The notes under the pieces are model-generated. The model was given only the letters and a program-made list of their open reading frames with translations. It was not told where the DNA came from and did no database searches. A program made the position numbers and the translations under genes. DNA of 64,000 nucleotides from Ancylostoma caninum. Lineage: Eukaryota; Nematoda; Chromadorea; Rhabditida; Ancylostomatidae. Where the stretch lies: assembly GCA_037903475.1 (NCBI GenBank), contig JBAJFG010000047.1:4688001-4752000 (forward strand), given 5' to 3'. Positions 1-13,700 of this stretch are shown in pieces (position 1 is the stretch's first letter; every line of letters begins with the position of its first letter).

Positions 1-1733
1 CTATCTGATGTTCGCCGATGGCGACAGAATAATCGACGCATCGATTGAACCCGACATCAAGGCTAGCAGACCACTTAAGGCATGTTTTATTAGAAAATCT
101 ATCAACTAATCGATATATCGATTGATGCACTGTTTTAGGAACCCTTCCCAGCGATCGAAAACCTACAAGTATTCGATGTGGATGTGAATCTGAGACGTAT
201 TTACTACGTCACGGAGTCACCAGTCGGAGTAAACATCAGCTGGTTCAGTATGAACAACGCCGAGAATCCAAGAATGATCCTGGGTGGAACAAAACAGAAG
301 GTATATCCGCTCCTCCTGTACAATAGATCGATTAATTGATTTTATCGATTTTCCAGCATGCAACTGAAATCCGCCACATCTCCGACATGAAACTTGACTG
401 GGTCACCCAAAAAGTCTATTTCACCACTGGACGCGCTGGTAAAGTTATGTCGATCGATTCACAGGGAGAGCACCTAAGCACTGTGCGTAATTTTATTGAT
501 TTATTGATTGGTGCCCGATTTTTGAGACACTACTTTCAGATCGCCACTGGAGACTGGACATATGCTCTGGCTCTTGATCCTTGCAGTGGCCTGATGTTCT
601 GGAGTGACAGTGGCTATAAGGCTTCAGGAGGTTTGTAATCAATCACCAGAGCCCACTATCGATTTATTGATTTTTCGTGCTGACCTAGTTATTCAGGTCT
701 CTATGAACCACGTATTGAGCGGGCGAACATGGCTGGTGGTAACAGGAAAGTCATAGTCAGTGAGAGTGTGTCGCTTCCTGCTGCCATAGCAGTGGACTTC
801 AGGTAGGCTTGGTTTACCCAATTCATCCAGGTGGGCGCGATTTACCCAGTCTTCACAAATTATTGACTTTTAGAGACATGAAAATCTACTGGGCCGATGT
901 GAATCGCTTGAACATCGAATGCAGCGACTACGACGGAAACAACAGAAAGGTATACTCCGAACACTTCTGTGAAGATCGATTTATTGATCGATCCATTCAG
1001 GTGATTGGGGCCGGTTACCGCGCCAAATCGCTGGACCTGTGGAACGATTGGCTATACATGAGCGATCCACTCAGCAACGGAGTGTTCAGACTGAACAAGG
1101 TGAGAATTACAGTAATCGTCGATCGAGAATTACAGTAATCGTCGACGTTCCTGTCCTTTAAATCAGTCCTTTAAATTCAGGATTCCGGCGGTACTATCGA
1201 GACTGTAGTGGGAGATCGTCGCATACCAGGAACTCTCCGGGTGTTCGCCTCAGAAAGTGACGTCAGAACTAGGAACCAAATTTGTAACGCGCTCACATCG
1301 TCGCTGTGTAAGACCGACAACGGAGGATGTGATCAGGTGAGGGTTTTCGACGCATCAGGCAGTGACGTCATATTTTAAATTTTTTAATCAAAAAATTTGG
1401 CACTGCATCGATACGTGGCACGGATTGCAGTCACGAGTGATTTTTGATCTACAGCTGTGAAACCCTCATATCATGTCGTGTTTACTTACTTGTTTATTGT
1501 TTATTTATTCCATTGCAATCAGTCTTGTTTTGTACCCTGGTATTTTCAATATATTCTTCAACTGAGCCGCAGTTGCAGTGGGAGGTCTTCACGCAACCTG
1601 CGGCATTGTTTCCACCAAATAATTAACCCTGTTCCAGATCTGCAACGTCATCGCAGATGAGGTCGGACTTGCTGCTAGCAAAGTACAATGTTCATGCAAC
1701 GATACCTACGAACTCGTTCAAGAACCCGGGAAG
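1..1733 (+). other. lrp-1: lrp-1 module: C-terminal part of a YWTD beta-propeller plus closing EGF
   Basis: Exons: 1-79 (base 1 ends an earlier codon), 139-300, 357-482, 540-630, 697-802, 874-949, 1001-1099, 1181-1336 and 1638-1733. Degenerate YWTD blades are visible as YYVTE, VYFTT, MFWSD, IYWAD and LYMSD. The EGF that closes the propeller has a [12 protein letters not shown] core split across the last two exons and ends at [10 protein letters not shown]. In this family the propeller drives acid-dependent ligand release in endosomes. The first intron (80-138) begins GC rather than GT. Most introns here are 50-80 bp and carry ATCGATT/ATTGAT-rich cores. The 300 bp intron 1337-1637 holds no feature I recognise. 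Confidence 0.9.
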
Positions 1734-4700
1734 GTACTGAACAAGCGAATTGCACGATTCAACCTGTCCGCATCCAACCAATAAATCAATACTTGCAGGA
1801 CTTCCCAACTCAGTGTGTCCTGCGATCAAGTGCCGAGTCGGGCATGCCCAAGGACTGCCAGCCGCCGTACAACTTCCAGTGCAGTGATGGTGCTTGTGTC
1901 TCGCTTGGCGTCACTTGCAACGGTAGACCGGACTGCTCGGACGCTTCAGACGAGAATCCCAACTACTGCAGTAAGTTATTGACTTGTCGATCGATTATCG
2001 ATTTAGTGGTCAGAGTCAAACTGAGCGCGATTGTTTTGCGTTTCTAAAAGCTGCATTTTTGTAACTCTTCCAGCCGTGTAAGCATACTACTTGTATTTAA
2101 TATTTGTTATATTATTATATTTATTGTATCATTTATTATATTTGTTAGATCACATTATGCTCATTATATTTATTATTATATTTGCAGTATATTTAGCATA
2201 TTTAATACATAGGCTTGATGTCTCAGAAATCGCACACCAATCAATACCTTGCCAGAAATCGATACATTCTTAGTTATGTGTTTGCGGCAATTCTATCAGC
2301 AAAAATATTAGCAATTCTATCATGCCGCTCGCAAAAGACCAGAGAACAAGAGTACCCTCTGCGTCTCTAACTCTGACAGCTTGAGCTGGTCCGTGAATTT
2401 GCAAGTTTTCCAGTATTTAGTACCGCTCACGATATTACTTTATCGTTATGTCTGCGTGTCTTCAGTCTGCACAGTCTTTTACGCCATCCCTTCAAACAAA
2501 TGGCTCGGAAAATTAATAAATTATTGTTTTTTAAAACATATCATATTACTAAAGCTCAATAGGGTTCGCTGAGTGAGAGAAGAAGATGCATATTGATCGC
2601 TACCAATTTTTGCCCTACCTTTACAGACACTCGCTCTTGCCCAGACAGCTACTTCTTATGCACCAATAGAAGATGTATCGATGAGGTTAAACGGTAAGGC
2701 ACTCTTCTCAGCAATTTCCAAAATATTTCAAGAATTTTCTGAAATTTCCACTATTTCTTTCTCCTTTTTTTGTATTCGCTTTCAATTTGTAAGCTATGCA
2801 TGTACGGTTGCTGTCAATCAATAAATCGATCAATTTTGCAGCTGCAACCACATCGACGACTGTGGTGACGCGTCGGATGAGTTAGATTGTGCAGCTGCCG
2901 TCACATGCGCATCGGGTTCGTTCGCGTGTGGTAATGGACACTGTATTAACCAAACCAAGGTGGGTACAGTACAGCAATGATACTCAGCGTTCCGGTATTT
3001 TCTATTGTTTCAAGAACATGTTCTTGTTATTCTTCGCCTCATTACCCTAAATCTTCTTGAGTAGTCTTATTTTCGCTAAGTCTTTGTACTAATCAATTTA
3101 TTGATTTTTTGGTCACCGTATAAACCATCTATTCTTGTTTTCCTCAGGTTTGTGATGGACACAATGATTGCCACGATGAGGGTGTATCCGATGAGTCCAA
3201 GGAAACCTGCCCCGGCCTACCAATCGATTGCCGCGGTGTGAAGATACGGTGGGTGTATAAGTCTGTGGTTACACCACGACTACAAATCAACCGTTATTTT
3301 CCTACTTGACTGCAATTTCCTTTGATTGTTTCCTATTTGTCGTTGTTTTCGTTATTTTTGTAAATTCTATCCCTTAAAACTTCCATTACTTTTCAACTGT
3401 TTTTGTTTTTTTTTTGCCTGTTGCCAAAAGTACCGCCCATTTCAGGTGCCCCAATACAAACATCTGCATCCAACCAGCTGATCTCTGCGATGGGTACGAT
3501 GATTGTGGCGACAAAGCGGATGAGAACAAGTTGTTTTGCATGAATCAGCAATGTGCTCAGCACTAGTGAGTTTATTTTCAATTTTTACATCTAATACTTG
3601 ATAGATTTTCTCATGGAAACCTGCCAGTTCTGGCCCGGGAGTATTCGGCGAGAACTGGTCCCCGGCGCTTGTCTCCTTGTATTCTGCGCTTTCCAAAACG
3701 AATGAATAGTTCTTATCATGTAGAAACAACCACAGCCAAGCCACACAGTACAATTTCATTGCAAACTTCATGTAGACCTGCCAATTTCTCCATTGAAATA
3801 TTCTGGCGAGAACTGGTCCCCAGCCGCTTACCTACTTGTATTCTGCGTTTCTCGAAACAGTTGAATAGCATCAATCACATGAAATATCCCCCCGCACCAC
3901 ATGACGCAATGAAATTTCGAAGAAAGGGAAAATCCCCTTTTATTGTCAAACCGGTCGCGGTGCGCCTGCGTGGGGACCCGTTTTCATACAGTCGAAATCA
4001 CAACGAATGAAAATTATTTCTAGTGTACGATGCCCATCTGGTAGATGCATCCCAGAAACGTGGCAATGTGACGGTGACAATGACTGCGGGGACAACTGGG
4101 ACGAAACCCATACGAACTGCACGGATTCCACTGGAAAGCGTATTTGTGTTGGAGAATATCTCTTCCAGGTGTGTTTTTTCCGACTTTCTTTGACTCCAGA
4201 AATTTCGCACTGTGAATACAAGCTTTGCTAGGTTTTGTATCGATCTTGTCGTGACGTACGGTATAACCTTTTGAGCGGGTCCCCACCCACATTTGGTGGC
4301 GTGGTCTTGAATACTATTAAGCATTTGCTAGCCCAGTTTTTTCTACTACATCAGAAAGAACAATTAAACGAACCCAAGGAAAATCATCGAAAGACCGAAA
4401 CGAGATTAATTAAACGAGCACCCAAGGAAAATCATCGAAAGACCGAAACGAGATTAATTAAACGAGCACAAGGAAAATCACCGCTGGGAACCAATTCTCA
4501 CTTTCTAAAATATCTCCAATTTTAGTGCGACAATGGCAAATGCATCTCGCGAGCGTTCATCTGCGATGGGGAAGATGACTGTGGAGACAGTTCCGATGAA
4601 CACACGCGACATAGCTGTGGCAATCGCACGTGCTCTGAAAACGAATTCCATTGCATTTCGAACGCGCGACTCGCCCAGCCGAAGTATGAATGCATCCCGA

Positions 4701-7700
4701 AGGCGTGGCTCTGTGACGGTGACGTCACATGCGCCGGTGGTGAGGATGAGTCGGCCGATTTATGTAAGACTGAGAAGAAGGTGAGTGTTGGGCTGTCGTT
4801 ATTCAGCAAGTCTTTTACAGTAGCCGTAGAGATACTGTAGCAGCATGATGATCATTGGCTAATGGGGTGGAGTTTTTCAGGAATGCAACAAGGGCGAATT
4901 CCGATGCCAGAATCAGCATTGCATACATCAAAGCTGGGAATGTGATGGTGACAACGACTGTTTGGATGGTTCTGATGAGCACGCCAACTGCAGTGAGTCA
5001 ATCAACTGGGATTTTATGGTAGCCTACTGCTGCGGTAGAACCGCAAGGCAGGAGCATGACCTCAAAATCACTGCTGACTAAATATTGACGGAAATCGTTG
5101 GAAATCTTCGCTTTTTTCCTTACTAAATAGCAATTTCCTTAAGCGACGCTATGATAGTAGAAATACTATCATAGTAATAGAAATATGGAGATGGTGCATA
5201 GTCAGGGAAAGTGGGCGGTGCTTCTATCCTACGATTGATGCATTTAAGAGTCCTTCTCACTATTCTGCACCGATTCGTTTTTGAGCCAAGTTAGATTCGG
5301 AAGCAGGAACTAAATTTGCACATGAACAGCACAGCACATGTGCTGACAATGGAAGGCGGGAAGCTGTGCAAGATTGAGCCAATAGCACAACAAATGCACC
5401 GCCCCTCCTTTCCCCAACGATTTATCTTTCTCTAGAAACCATAAAAAATGCAGAAAATGAACAGTATTACGAAATTTGTGGTGTTGCCCTATTACGTGAA
5501 CTTTTATATAGATAGATGTAGGTAAGAAAACGAGAAAAGTTGAACATAGTGATGCGGGGCACCGCGCGAGAAAAGAGGGGTGCCACCATCATACGATTGA
5601 TCCATTCTTTCCTATCTGCCCGCCCAACTCCGTGGAGTACCATTTGCGTCTGAGTAGATTATTCCTTCGTACTTGAAGAAGAACGAAGGGTGAGCTGATG
5701 TTGAGGAGCATAGAGAAAGGGAGATAGATGAACCAATCGTCAAACAGCAGCACCGCCCCTTTTGGCCTCACTCGACATCCCAACATCGTGATCCACGCGA
5801 TATCTCGTACATACCGCCATGTTGATTTTTAGCCTACTCGTCTTGCCAAGCCGAGTTCTGGCAGTGCGCCAACCACAAATGCATCCCTAATTCATGGCGT
5901 TGCGATGGAAATGATGATTGTGACGATGGCTCTGATGAGAAAGATTGCGCTCAAGCTCAAAAGGTAAGGGTAACTTCCTGTGAACGTTAAGGTTACCTTT
6001 TAAGACTGGTTAGGTAACCATCTTGGTTTCCCTGCTGCACCGAGAAAGATTTTCCTGCATAAATCCCATGGTTCATTCCAGGATATGGGTACAGGCCACG
6101 CCCTCTGCCCCAAGGGTCACTACCAATGCCTCTCTGGGCAATGCATTGACGAGAAGAAGGTTAGTGATCGACTCCGCTCACTTTCTCCCCATAGAAACTG
6201 TTTGTTTTGCAGGTGTGCGATCACAACTACGACTGCCCAGATCGAAGCGATGAAAGTACACAATGCGGTGCGTTTTGTCTCTAGCTTTACCTTTACTTTC
6301 CTATAATTAAAAACTCCTGACTAGTGAGTATTTTTTTAGCTATTGATGAATGCGCCCAAGCAGATAAACCACTCTGCGAACAGAAATGCGTTGATTTGCC
6401 GATCGGCTATCGCTGCGATTGTTTCGAAGGATTCGCAATCGACAAGGATGATAACAAGAGTTGTCACAATGTTAATGAATGCTATGGTGAGTACCCTTTC
6501 TTCCAATTTCTTTTTTTTAAATAAATTCTCCACCGGCATATTTCCTACGTCGATTAATAATTCCGTTAAATGAAAAAGCAAACAAATAAGATAAGTTTTA
6601 TTGGTGAACCTGCCTTCGGCGCAGGGTGGGTAGTGCGCGCGTGCGCGTCGCGGTTCCCATTGCAGATGAAGTGCGACCCGTAAAGGAATCGCGACACGCT
6701 TGTGCACGTGTGCATCTCTGCGACGGAAGCTCGTGCATCAGCAGAACTCACAATGCCAGTTCAACTCCTCTTGTATCACGGAATACCGCCCATATGGTCT
6801 ACCGCGCCGCACCAACTACGCGACGCGGTAGACCAGCTGGGTGCTGTGGTTGTCGGGTGTGGCAGATATTGATGTTTTGCTCGTTTTCACACAAGCGTTT
6901 CGCAGTAGAGGCGAAGACACAAAAAAAAAAACGATGGAAAACATCGCTCGGCAACAACAGCATCCAGCTGCTCTGCCGTACCTAAGTAAGGAAGCGCGGT
7001 AGACCAAGCGGGCAGTATTCTGTGATGCAATATTGATTGACCAGCACTGGATTTACTACACCTGACAAAAAATTCACATGTGAAGATAAAATATGCCAAC
7101 CTTATTTTTATTCCAGAGGGAATTTCTGGATGCAGTCAAACTTGCGAAGATAAGATTGGATCATACAAATGTGGTTGTGTGGATGGTTACCTGCTAGCCA
7201 GAGATGATCACAGTTGCAAGAGAATTCAAACGGTGAGTTTTCCCACTTTTCCTCCTGATTTCCTGTCAAATTGTCACCTGTCACTCATCCAGACCCCGCC
7301 TATCCCAAAATTCCAGGAACCTGAGCCATGGCTTATGCTCGCCAATAAACACTACATCCGTAAGATATCGATGGACGGTAACAAATATGAAATGGCAGCT
7401 CAAGGATTCGACAACGTTGTCTCGATAGATATCGATCTCACCGAGAACAAGGTAATGTCATTGTTGATTTCATTCGCTAAGAATAGCACAATTATTGATT
7501 TCTTTGAGGTTTACATGGTTGATCAAAACAAACTGCGATTGCTGAGAGTTGATATTGAAGAAATGGATAGTCCAGTGTCCAGTTATGAAACAGTGCTAAG
7601 GCATAACATCTACGGCATTGAAGGTAAGTAGAAACAGGCACATACTTCTACGAACGTTGAGTATTGGTGCACAAACTTGCAATACAAACACTAAACGGAA

Positions 7701-10700
7701 ACCATTCTAGTTTGTCTTGTTGCGCCGTTAAGTTCGACACTACTCACTAATTTTTCAATACTTTTTCTTGGACATCGTCTCTGGTATAACGCACTATATC
7801 AGGAAGATGAATGACTAAATTAGCAGTGGAAGATGAGAAGGGGATGAAGAGGAAGAGAGAGATACGGATAAGGGCATGCATGTGAAGCAGACTTCAGTGG
7901 TCCCGCCCACACGCGCTACACCAGTTGCCACGTGGCACTCTGATTGTCTGCGCATCCACACATTACTTTGATGCCACCGCCCTCATTCTCGTTCCATCCT
8001 ACCGTTTCCTGTCCTAACCTGTCCAAACAGGTGCACCATCAGTGGTTGACCTTAGGTGTTGTTGACCCTACGTGCACAATCAGTGGTTGACCTGATCAGG
8101 GACAGGATTTCGATTATTTCTGGAACCACCAGTACCTGTTTCGGCAGGTTAGAACAGAAAGCAGAACGATCGGACTTGTATGACAGCAGCGGTATCAGTG
8201 AAATATGTGGATGCGCAGACAATCAGAGTACTACATTGCAGTTCTCAACTGTCATCGTGCTTGAAGCAGAGTATAGCATGTAGACTAAATGATTGTCTTC
8301 TCGCATATACGTACGCAAATTTTATGCACAAATACTCAACTCTCATCGTTCTTGAAACAAAAGAATTGAACACAAACTGGTAGTAAACATGTTTCTGTTT
8401 AAGGATTTGCTATTGATTGGGTCGGCAGGAAGATCTACATGCTGAATCGACAGGAGAAATCGATCCGTGTCTGTGAGCTAGATGGACGCTTCTGTAAGAC
8501 TTTGATCAGGGACAGGATTTCGCAACCAAAGGTGGTTTGACCTAACTATCTCAGTGATTTCGCTAGCTTATTTTTGGAGCAGAAGTCCTCGTTTATACTC
8601 AGATTCTTCCTCATTCACCTGTATTAGTGAGCATCGCCGCTGTGACGCGGTTGCGCTGCGATTCCGACACGTACGACACGCACCGCATGGGCTCTGACAC
8701 GTCGTAACACGTTATGACCGACGTGGTGCGTGTCAGGATGTGTCAGAGCCGCTGCGCGACAGTGTGATGCCAACTAATGCATTAACGGTGAATGAGGAGG
8801 ATAGTGACTATAAACTCTTTTTTTGTATCATTTGGTATCCATCCGTTTCAGGCTAATATATTCCTAATATATTCCATTTCAGGCTATTGTTATCCATCCT
8901 GGAAAAGGTTACCTGTTCTTCTCCGAATGGAGTCTACAGCCGTACATTGGACGAATGGCCCTGGATGGCTCCCCTGAGTTGGCGGATCCAATCGTAAAGC
9001 TGGCTGAAAATGATCTCGGATGGCCAAATGCGCTTACCATCGATTACTATTCGGGCAGGTAAACAGAAGTTCAGCTGCCGAGGCAGCGCACACGCGCTAC
9101 ATCACAGTGCGCGACGTGGCACTCTGATTGTCTGCGCTTCCACACACTTCACAGGTATCTCCTCGTCCGATTCTCCTGCTTTCTGCTCTAACCTGTTGAA
9201 ACATGTGATGCAGCGCGTTTGTGCCGGTCTCGACCACTGAAATCCCCTATAGGTCTAAAATCTTTTCTTTCTATTAATCTCACTTTCTAAATTATCCCTT
9301 TAATTAGGCTCTTCTGGGGAGATGCCCATCTGAATGAGATCGGCTTCATGGATCTGGATGGTGGCGGTAGACGACATATCCCAGCACAGAGGACTAGTCA
9401 CGTGTCCAGCATGGTGGGTGCAGCGATGTCCCAAAAATCACGAACGATCAATTACACCACATTGATTTAGGTGGTGTTTGACGACTACTTGTACTGGTCA
9501 GACTGGAACTTGAGGGAAGTGGTCCGCTGCGATAAATGGACTGGAAAGAACGAGACGGTGATAAAGAAGACAATCCAGCTGCCTAATGACCTCCGGGTGA
9601 GTTAATGAGTATGAGTGGTCCCGTAAGGAAATTGTGAATGTTTCTGTTGAAGGTAGTGCATCCAATGCGTCAGCCAGCATATCCAAACCCATGCGGTGTG
9701 AACAATGGCGGTTGCTCGCACCTTTGTTTGATTGGAGGAGGAGGAAACGGATATTCTTGCGCTTGTCCCGATCAGTTTGTGCTGCTTGGAGATAATAAGG
9801 TGAGGGTTTATGAGATTTTTCGGTGTGTTCATATTTTCATAGCTATAGTCCGTTTCAAAGAGGGTATCTGTGCAAAAAATTTTGATTTCCGCGCTAAACA
9901 GCACGCACCCAAATTTCACCTCATTGTACATCAGGAGGTGATGGTCGAAGAGAAATAAGAGAATAAAATTAAAGCATGAAGCATGCAGTACTCGATGAAG
10001 CAACAAAGGACATATTGGGTGCCCGCCGTTTAGCGCACATTATGCAATTCCGTGCATCATTACTCAACTGTCGTCGCTTTTGAAACCGACTACATCTGGT
10101 TTTCCTTTCCTTGTCTGATTTAGTTTAATTCTCCACAGAACCTCGAAATGACTTTCCTCTGAAATGTCTGCTTTCATATTTTGTAATGTAACCTTCTATT
10201 TTTCCATTTCTAGACCTGTGAACCAAACTGCACGGATCGGCAGTTCGCTTGTGGTGGCGATGATGCCAAATGTATCCCGAAACTATGGTACTGTGATGGC
10301 GAACCCGACTGTAGAGATGGCAGCGACGAGCCAGGAAAGGATATTTGCGGTGAGTCTACCAATCTTTCGGGTTTTCTGTCATATTTCTTTCCACTTGCTC
10401 TTCGAAGTAACAGTTTGCCTACTGAAAAGGACCAAGCATCGCTCTGTTATGTTCTTCAAAGAAAAAAAAAAACTCGACTTTTTCCAGGACTTCGTATCTG
10501 CCCAGCCGGCGAGTTCCAATGTGCAAATCACAACTGCACCAGACCGTTCCAGCTGTGCGATGGTTCGTGTTTTTCATCCATCATTTTTCATTTCCTATCA
10601 AATATCTAGGTGTTAGATGCAGTTTGACATTTCTTGATCCTCTGAAAATTACTTATATTTCCTACTAAGACTGAAAATGTTTTCCCAACTTCCAGGCAAT

Positions 10701-13700
10701 GACGACTGTGGAGATGGTTCTGATGAGCAAGATTGCGACAAGCCTTGTGATCCGTGGATGTTCAAGGTGAGTTTTTATTATAATTGTGCCGAAGCTTTGT
10801 GCTGAGATTTTATTTCGAACCCCTTAACAGTGTAGCGCCTTTATCATACCCTTTTATGGCTAGATAGTTACTTCGTTGCGTCTCGAATTCAGCATGAAAG
10901 ACATGAATTTCATACCATTTAGTGTGCTGCCACTGGCAAGTGTATCCCGAAGAGATTTACCTGTGATGGAGATGATGACTGCGGAGATCGCTCGGATGAG
11001 GCTGACAGTCTTTGCTGTAGGTTATCAACATTTTTCTTGTACAAGTAATTCCAGCGAACGAGGTCCGCTTGCACGCGCTACACCACACGCAACGTGGCGC
11101 TCTGATTGTCTGCGCATCTACACATTTCAATCATATCACCGTTTTCGTTAGATCATCTTGCTTCCTATTCTAACCTGTCCAAACAAATAGTGAGTAGTGT
11201 GGGAGTGGACCACTGAGTTTCCCTCGCATTTACACGACCTGAATTTTAGATCCCTTATCGAGAATACGAGATTTAGCGGACATTTCACGAATTTCGTCGA
11301 TATTCACCCGTACAGGATATTCCTATCTTTCAGTGCATCCTGATCGTAACTGTACTGCTGAAGAGTTCCGTTGCAACAACAACAAGTGCATTGCGAAGGC
11401 ATGGCGATGTGATAATGACGATGACTGCGGGGATGGCTCGGATGAGACGCCAGATTGTGCACAGTTGGACTGCCGACGTGGTTGGACACGATGTGCCAGC
11501 TCGTACCGGTTGGTCTTTCCTTCCTTATGTTCATTTTAAAGACTTATTGGGGTGCTAACACCATTTTGACTCCTTCTATGAACTTTATGTCAGTTGTACC
11601 ATTGGAAAAAAATCAAAATATTTCACTGTATGTACATATACCAGAGGGTTCATGCTATTTTTCATCCTATTCCAAATTTCTTCGTATTTCGAATTCCTAA
11701 TCAAATCCATATGACCATTCGAAAATGCTTTTCTTGCTGCAAAGAAATTTGTTACTTTTATCCAGATAGTTTAGGTTTATCGAAATTTCAACCTTTTCAA
11801 ATAGGAATTTAAAAAAAAACCATGTCCTACAATTACTCTGTTCTTTATTTCCCCTTTATTTCGGTCAAAAAATGAGCAGGAGGGCTCAAACCATTCCTGC
11901 TATGTATGGAGAGCAGTGTAGATGCTCGAGAATGACTCAGATTACATACATAAGATGCTACGGCTTAGAGGAAGGCGGGTTGGGGTTGGAGGTGCGGCCT
12001 ACCCATAAACGAAGGGGCTTATGGGCGGGTGTTGGAGAAGTTTGACAATATGATAACTGTGTGTTTTTTGCCACTTAGTAGCTAAAGTAACGGGTCAAGG
12101 GCTTCAGATGCATTCCCAACTGGGCATTCTGCAACGGTCAAGACGACTGCCGCGACAACTCGGATGAAAATAAGGAGCGGTGCCCAAGCTGCGACGATAT
12201 TGGTATATTTGAATCTTTTTTTTTCAAAGAATTTTCAGGAATGTTCCATTTTCAGGAGAGTTCCGCTGTGCCACCACCGGTAAATGCATTCCAAAACGAT
12301 GGATGTGCGATAGTGAAAACGATTGCGGTGATAACTCGGACGAAAACGACCCAAGCTGTGGTGGTACCACCCGACCATGCTCGGAAAGCGAATTCCGATG
12401 CAATGATGGCAAGTGCATACCCGGAACCAAGGTATTTTCGTGACTACTATCGACTAAGTCACCTTTTCGTCCTATATTTTGACATTGTAAGGTGTGCGAC
12501 GGTACGGTGCAGTGCAGTGACGGCTTGGATGAGTCGCAGTGTTCTCTGAGGAAGTGTGCACATGGACATCGACAATGCGATGACGGCACCTGCATCGTGG
12601 AGCATAAATGGTGCGACAGACGTAAGGATTGCCCGAACGCTTCCGATGAGACGAATTGTACGCATGTGGTAAGCAGTTAGCTTTCTTTATTACTCAGTTT
12701 ACTTTCTGTTCGGATTAGAACTTGGGAACCGTTATCATTGAAGGATCGCCGCCCGTGCTCGCCATTTGAATTCGAATGTGCGAACTCCGTCTGCATTCCG
12801 CGCAAATTCATGTGCGATGGTGACAACGACTGCGGTGACAACTCGGACGAAACATCGACCGAATGCCGTTCCGCCCAATGTGATCCACCACTTCGATTCC
12901 GATGCGCCCACTCAAGGCTTTGTCTCAACATTCTACAGGTATTCTACTGCGACACCTATCTGATCATTGTGGTTTTGATGTTTATTGATCCGTCGCTTCA
13001 GCTCTGCAATGGCTTCAACGATTGCGGTCCGAACGACTTTTCCGATGAACATCTGTCGATGTGCTCGAGCTTCTCGGAGTATGGTGACTGCACCCTGGAT
13101 CAGTTCAAGGTGAGTCAAGCAGTATACCTGATAAAGCAAAGAATGGGTCTTATTTGTGGTTTGTGTTTAGTGCGCTAATGGAAAGTGTATCAATGCCACG
13201 TTGGCCTGCGATCGCAACGACGATTGTGGTGACGCTTCGGATGAAATCGGATGTGGTAAGTGTCCAACTGTTGCCGTAATTACAATTATCTCATCCAGGG
13301 CAAACCGTTTAACCTATACAATTGCTTACTGGCTAACTGATAACGGCGTTAACTACTTTTAGATAGTTTAGAATTACCGTCGCAAGAGTAAGTTAACTGA
13401 CAAGGTTAATTGACGTTTTCCTTATTTAGGATTAATCGGGGTTTTATTGTGGGTGTTATTTTCTTATTCATGTATACTACACATCTTGTCAAAGTGCAGA
13501 AGAATCCGGCTTGTAACATTTTTACACCACTAAGATTGTACTTCAAAAAAGGTTCTGCGGCTGCTGCGTGAACAATTTATGGATGCTTTTTCTTCAATTT
13601 TCTAAAAAATTTCTTGCTTGCAGCCAAGAAGAGTGGAAAGACTTGCGAATCGCACAATGATAATGGCGGTTGTAAACACCTCTGCACAGGTACTGTTTTT

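Larger units (their letters stand above)
7293..9799 (+). other. lrp-1: lrp-1 module: second complete YWTD beta-propeller plus EGF
   Basis: Exons: 7293-7451, 7509-7623, 8404-8531, 8883-9058, 9308-9413, 9471-9596 and 9653-9799. Blade motifs include VYMVD, IYMLN, LFFSE, LFWGD and LYWSD. The closing EGF is [14 protein letters not shown]...CACP in 9653-9799. The acceptor of the first exon is ambiguous: 7293 and 7316 both keep frame and differ by TPPIPKFQ. The introns 7624-8403, 8532-8882 and 9059-9307 have been enlarged by small mobile repeats. Confidence 0.9.

Noticed and set aside
4024..4285. TGGGGACCCG (3971) and CGGGTCCCCA (4276) around an lrp-1 exon, suggesting a mobile exon
   Set aside because: Only about 11 bp match; the exon encodes part of a normal LDLa repeat in the expected place, so chance is the simpler view.
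7293..7315. Alternative start of an lrp-1 exon at 7316 as a microexon variant
   Set aside because: Both acceptors keep frame; no evidence for two isoforms, so only recorded as ambiguity.
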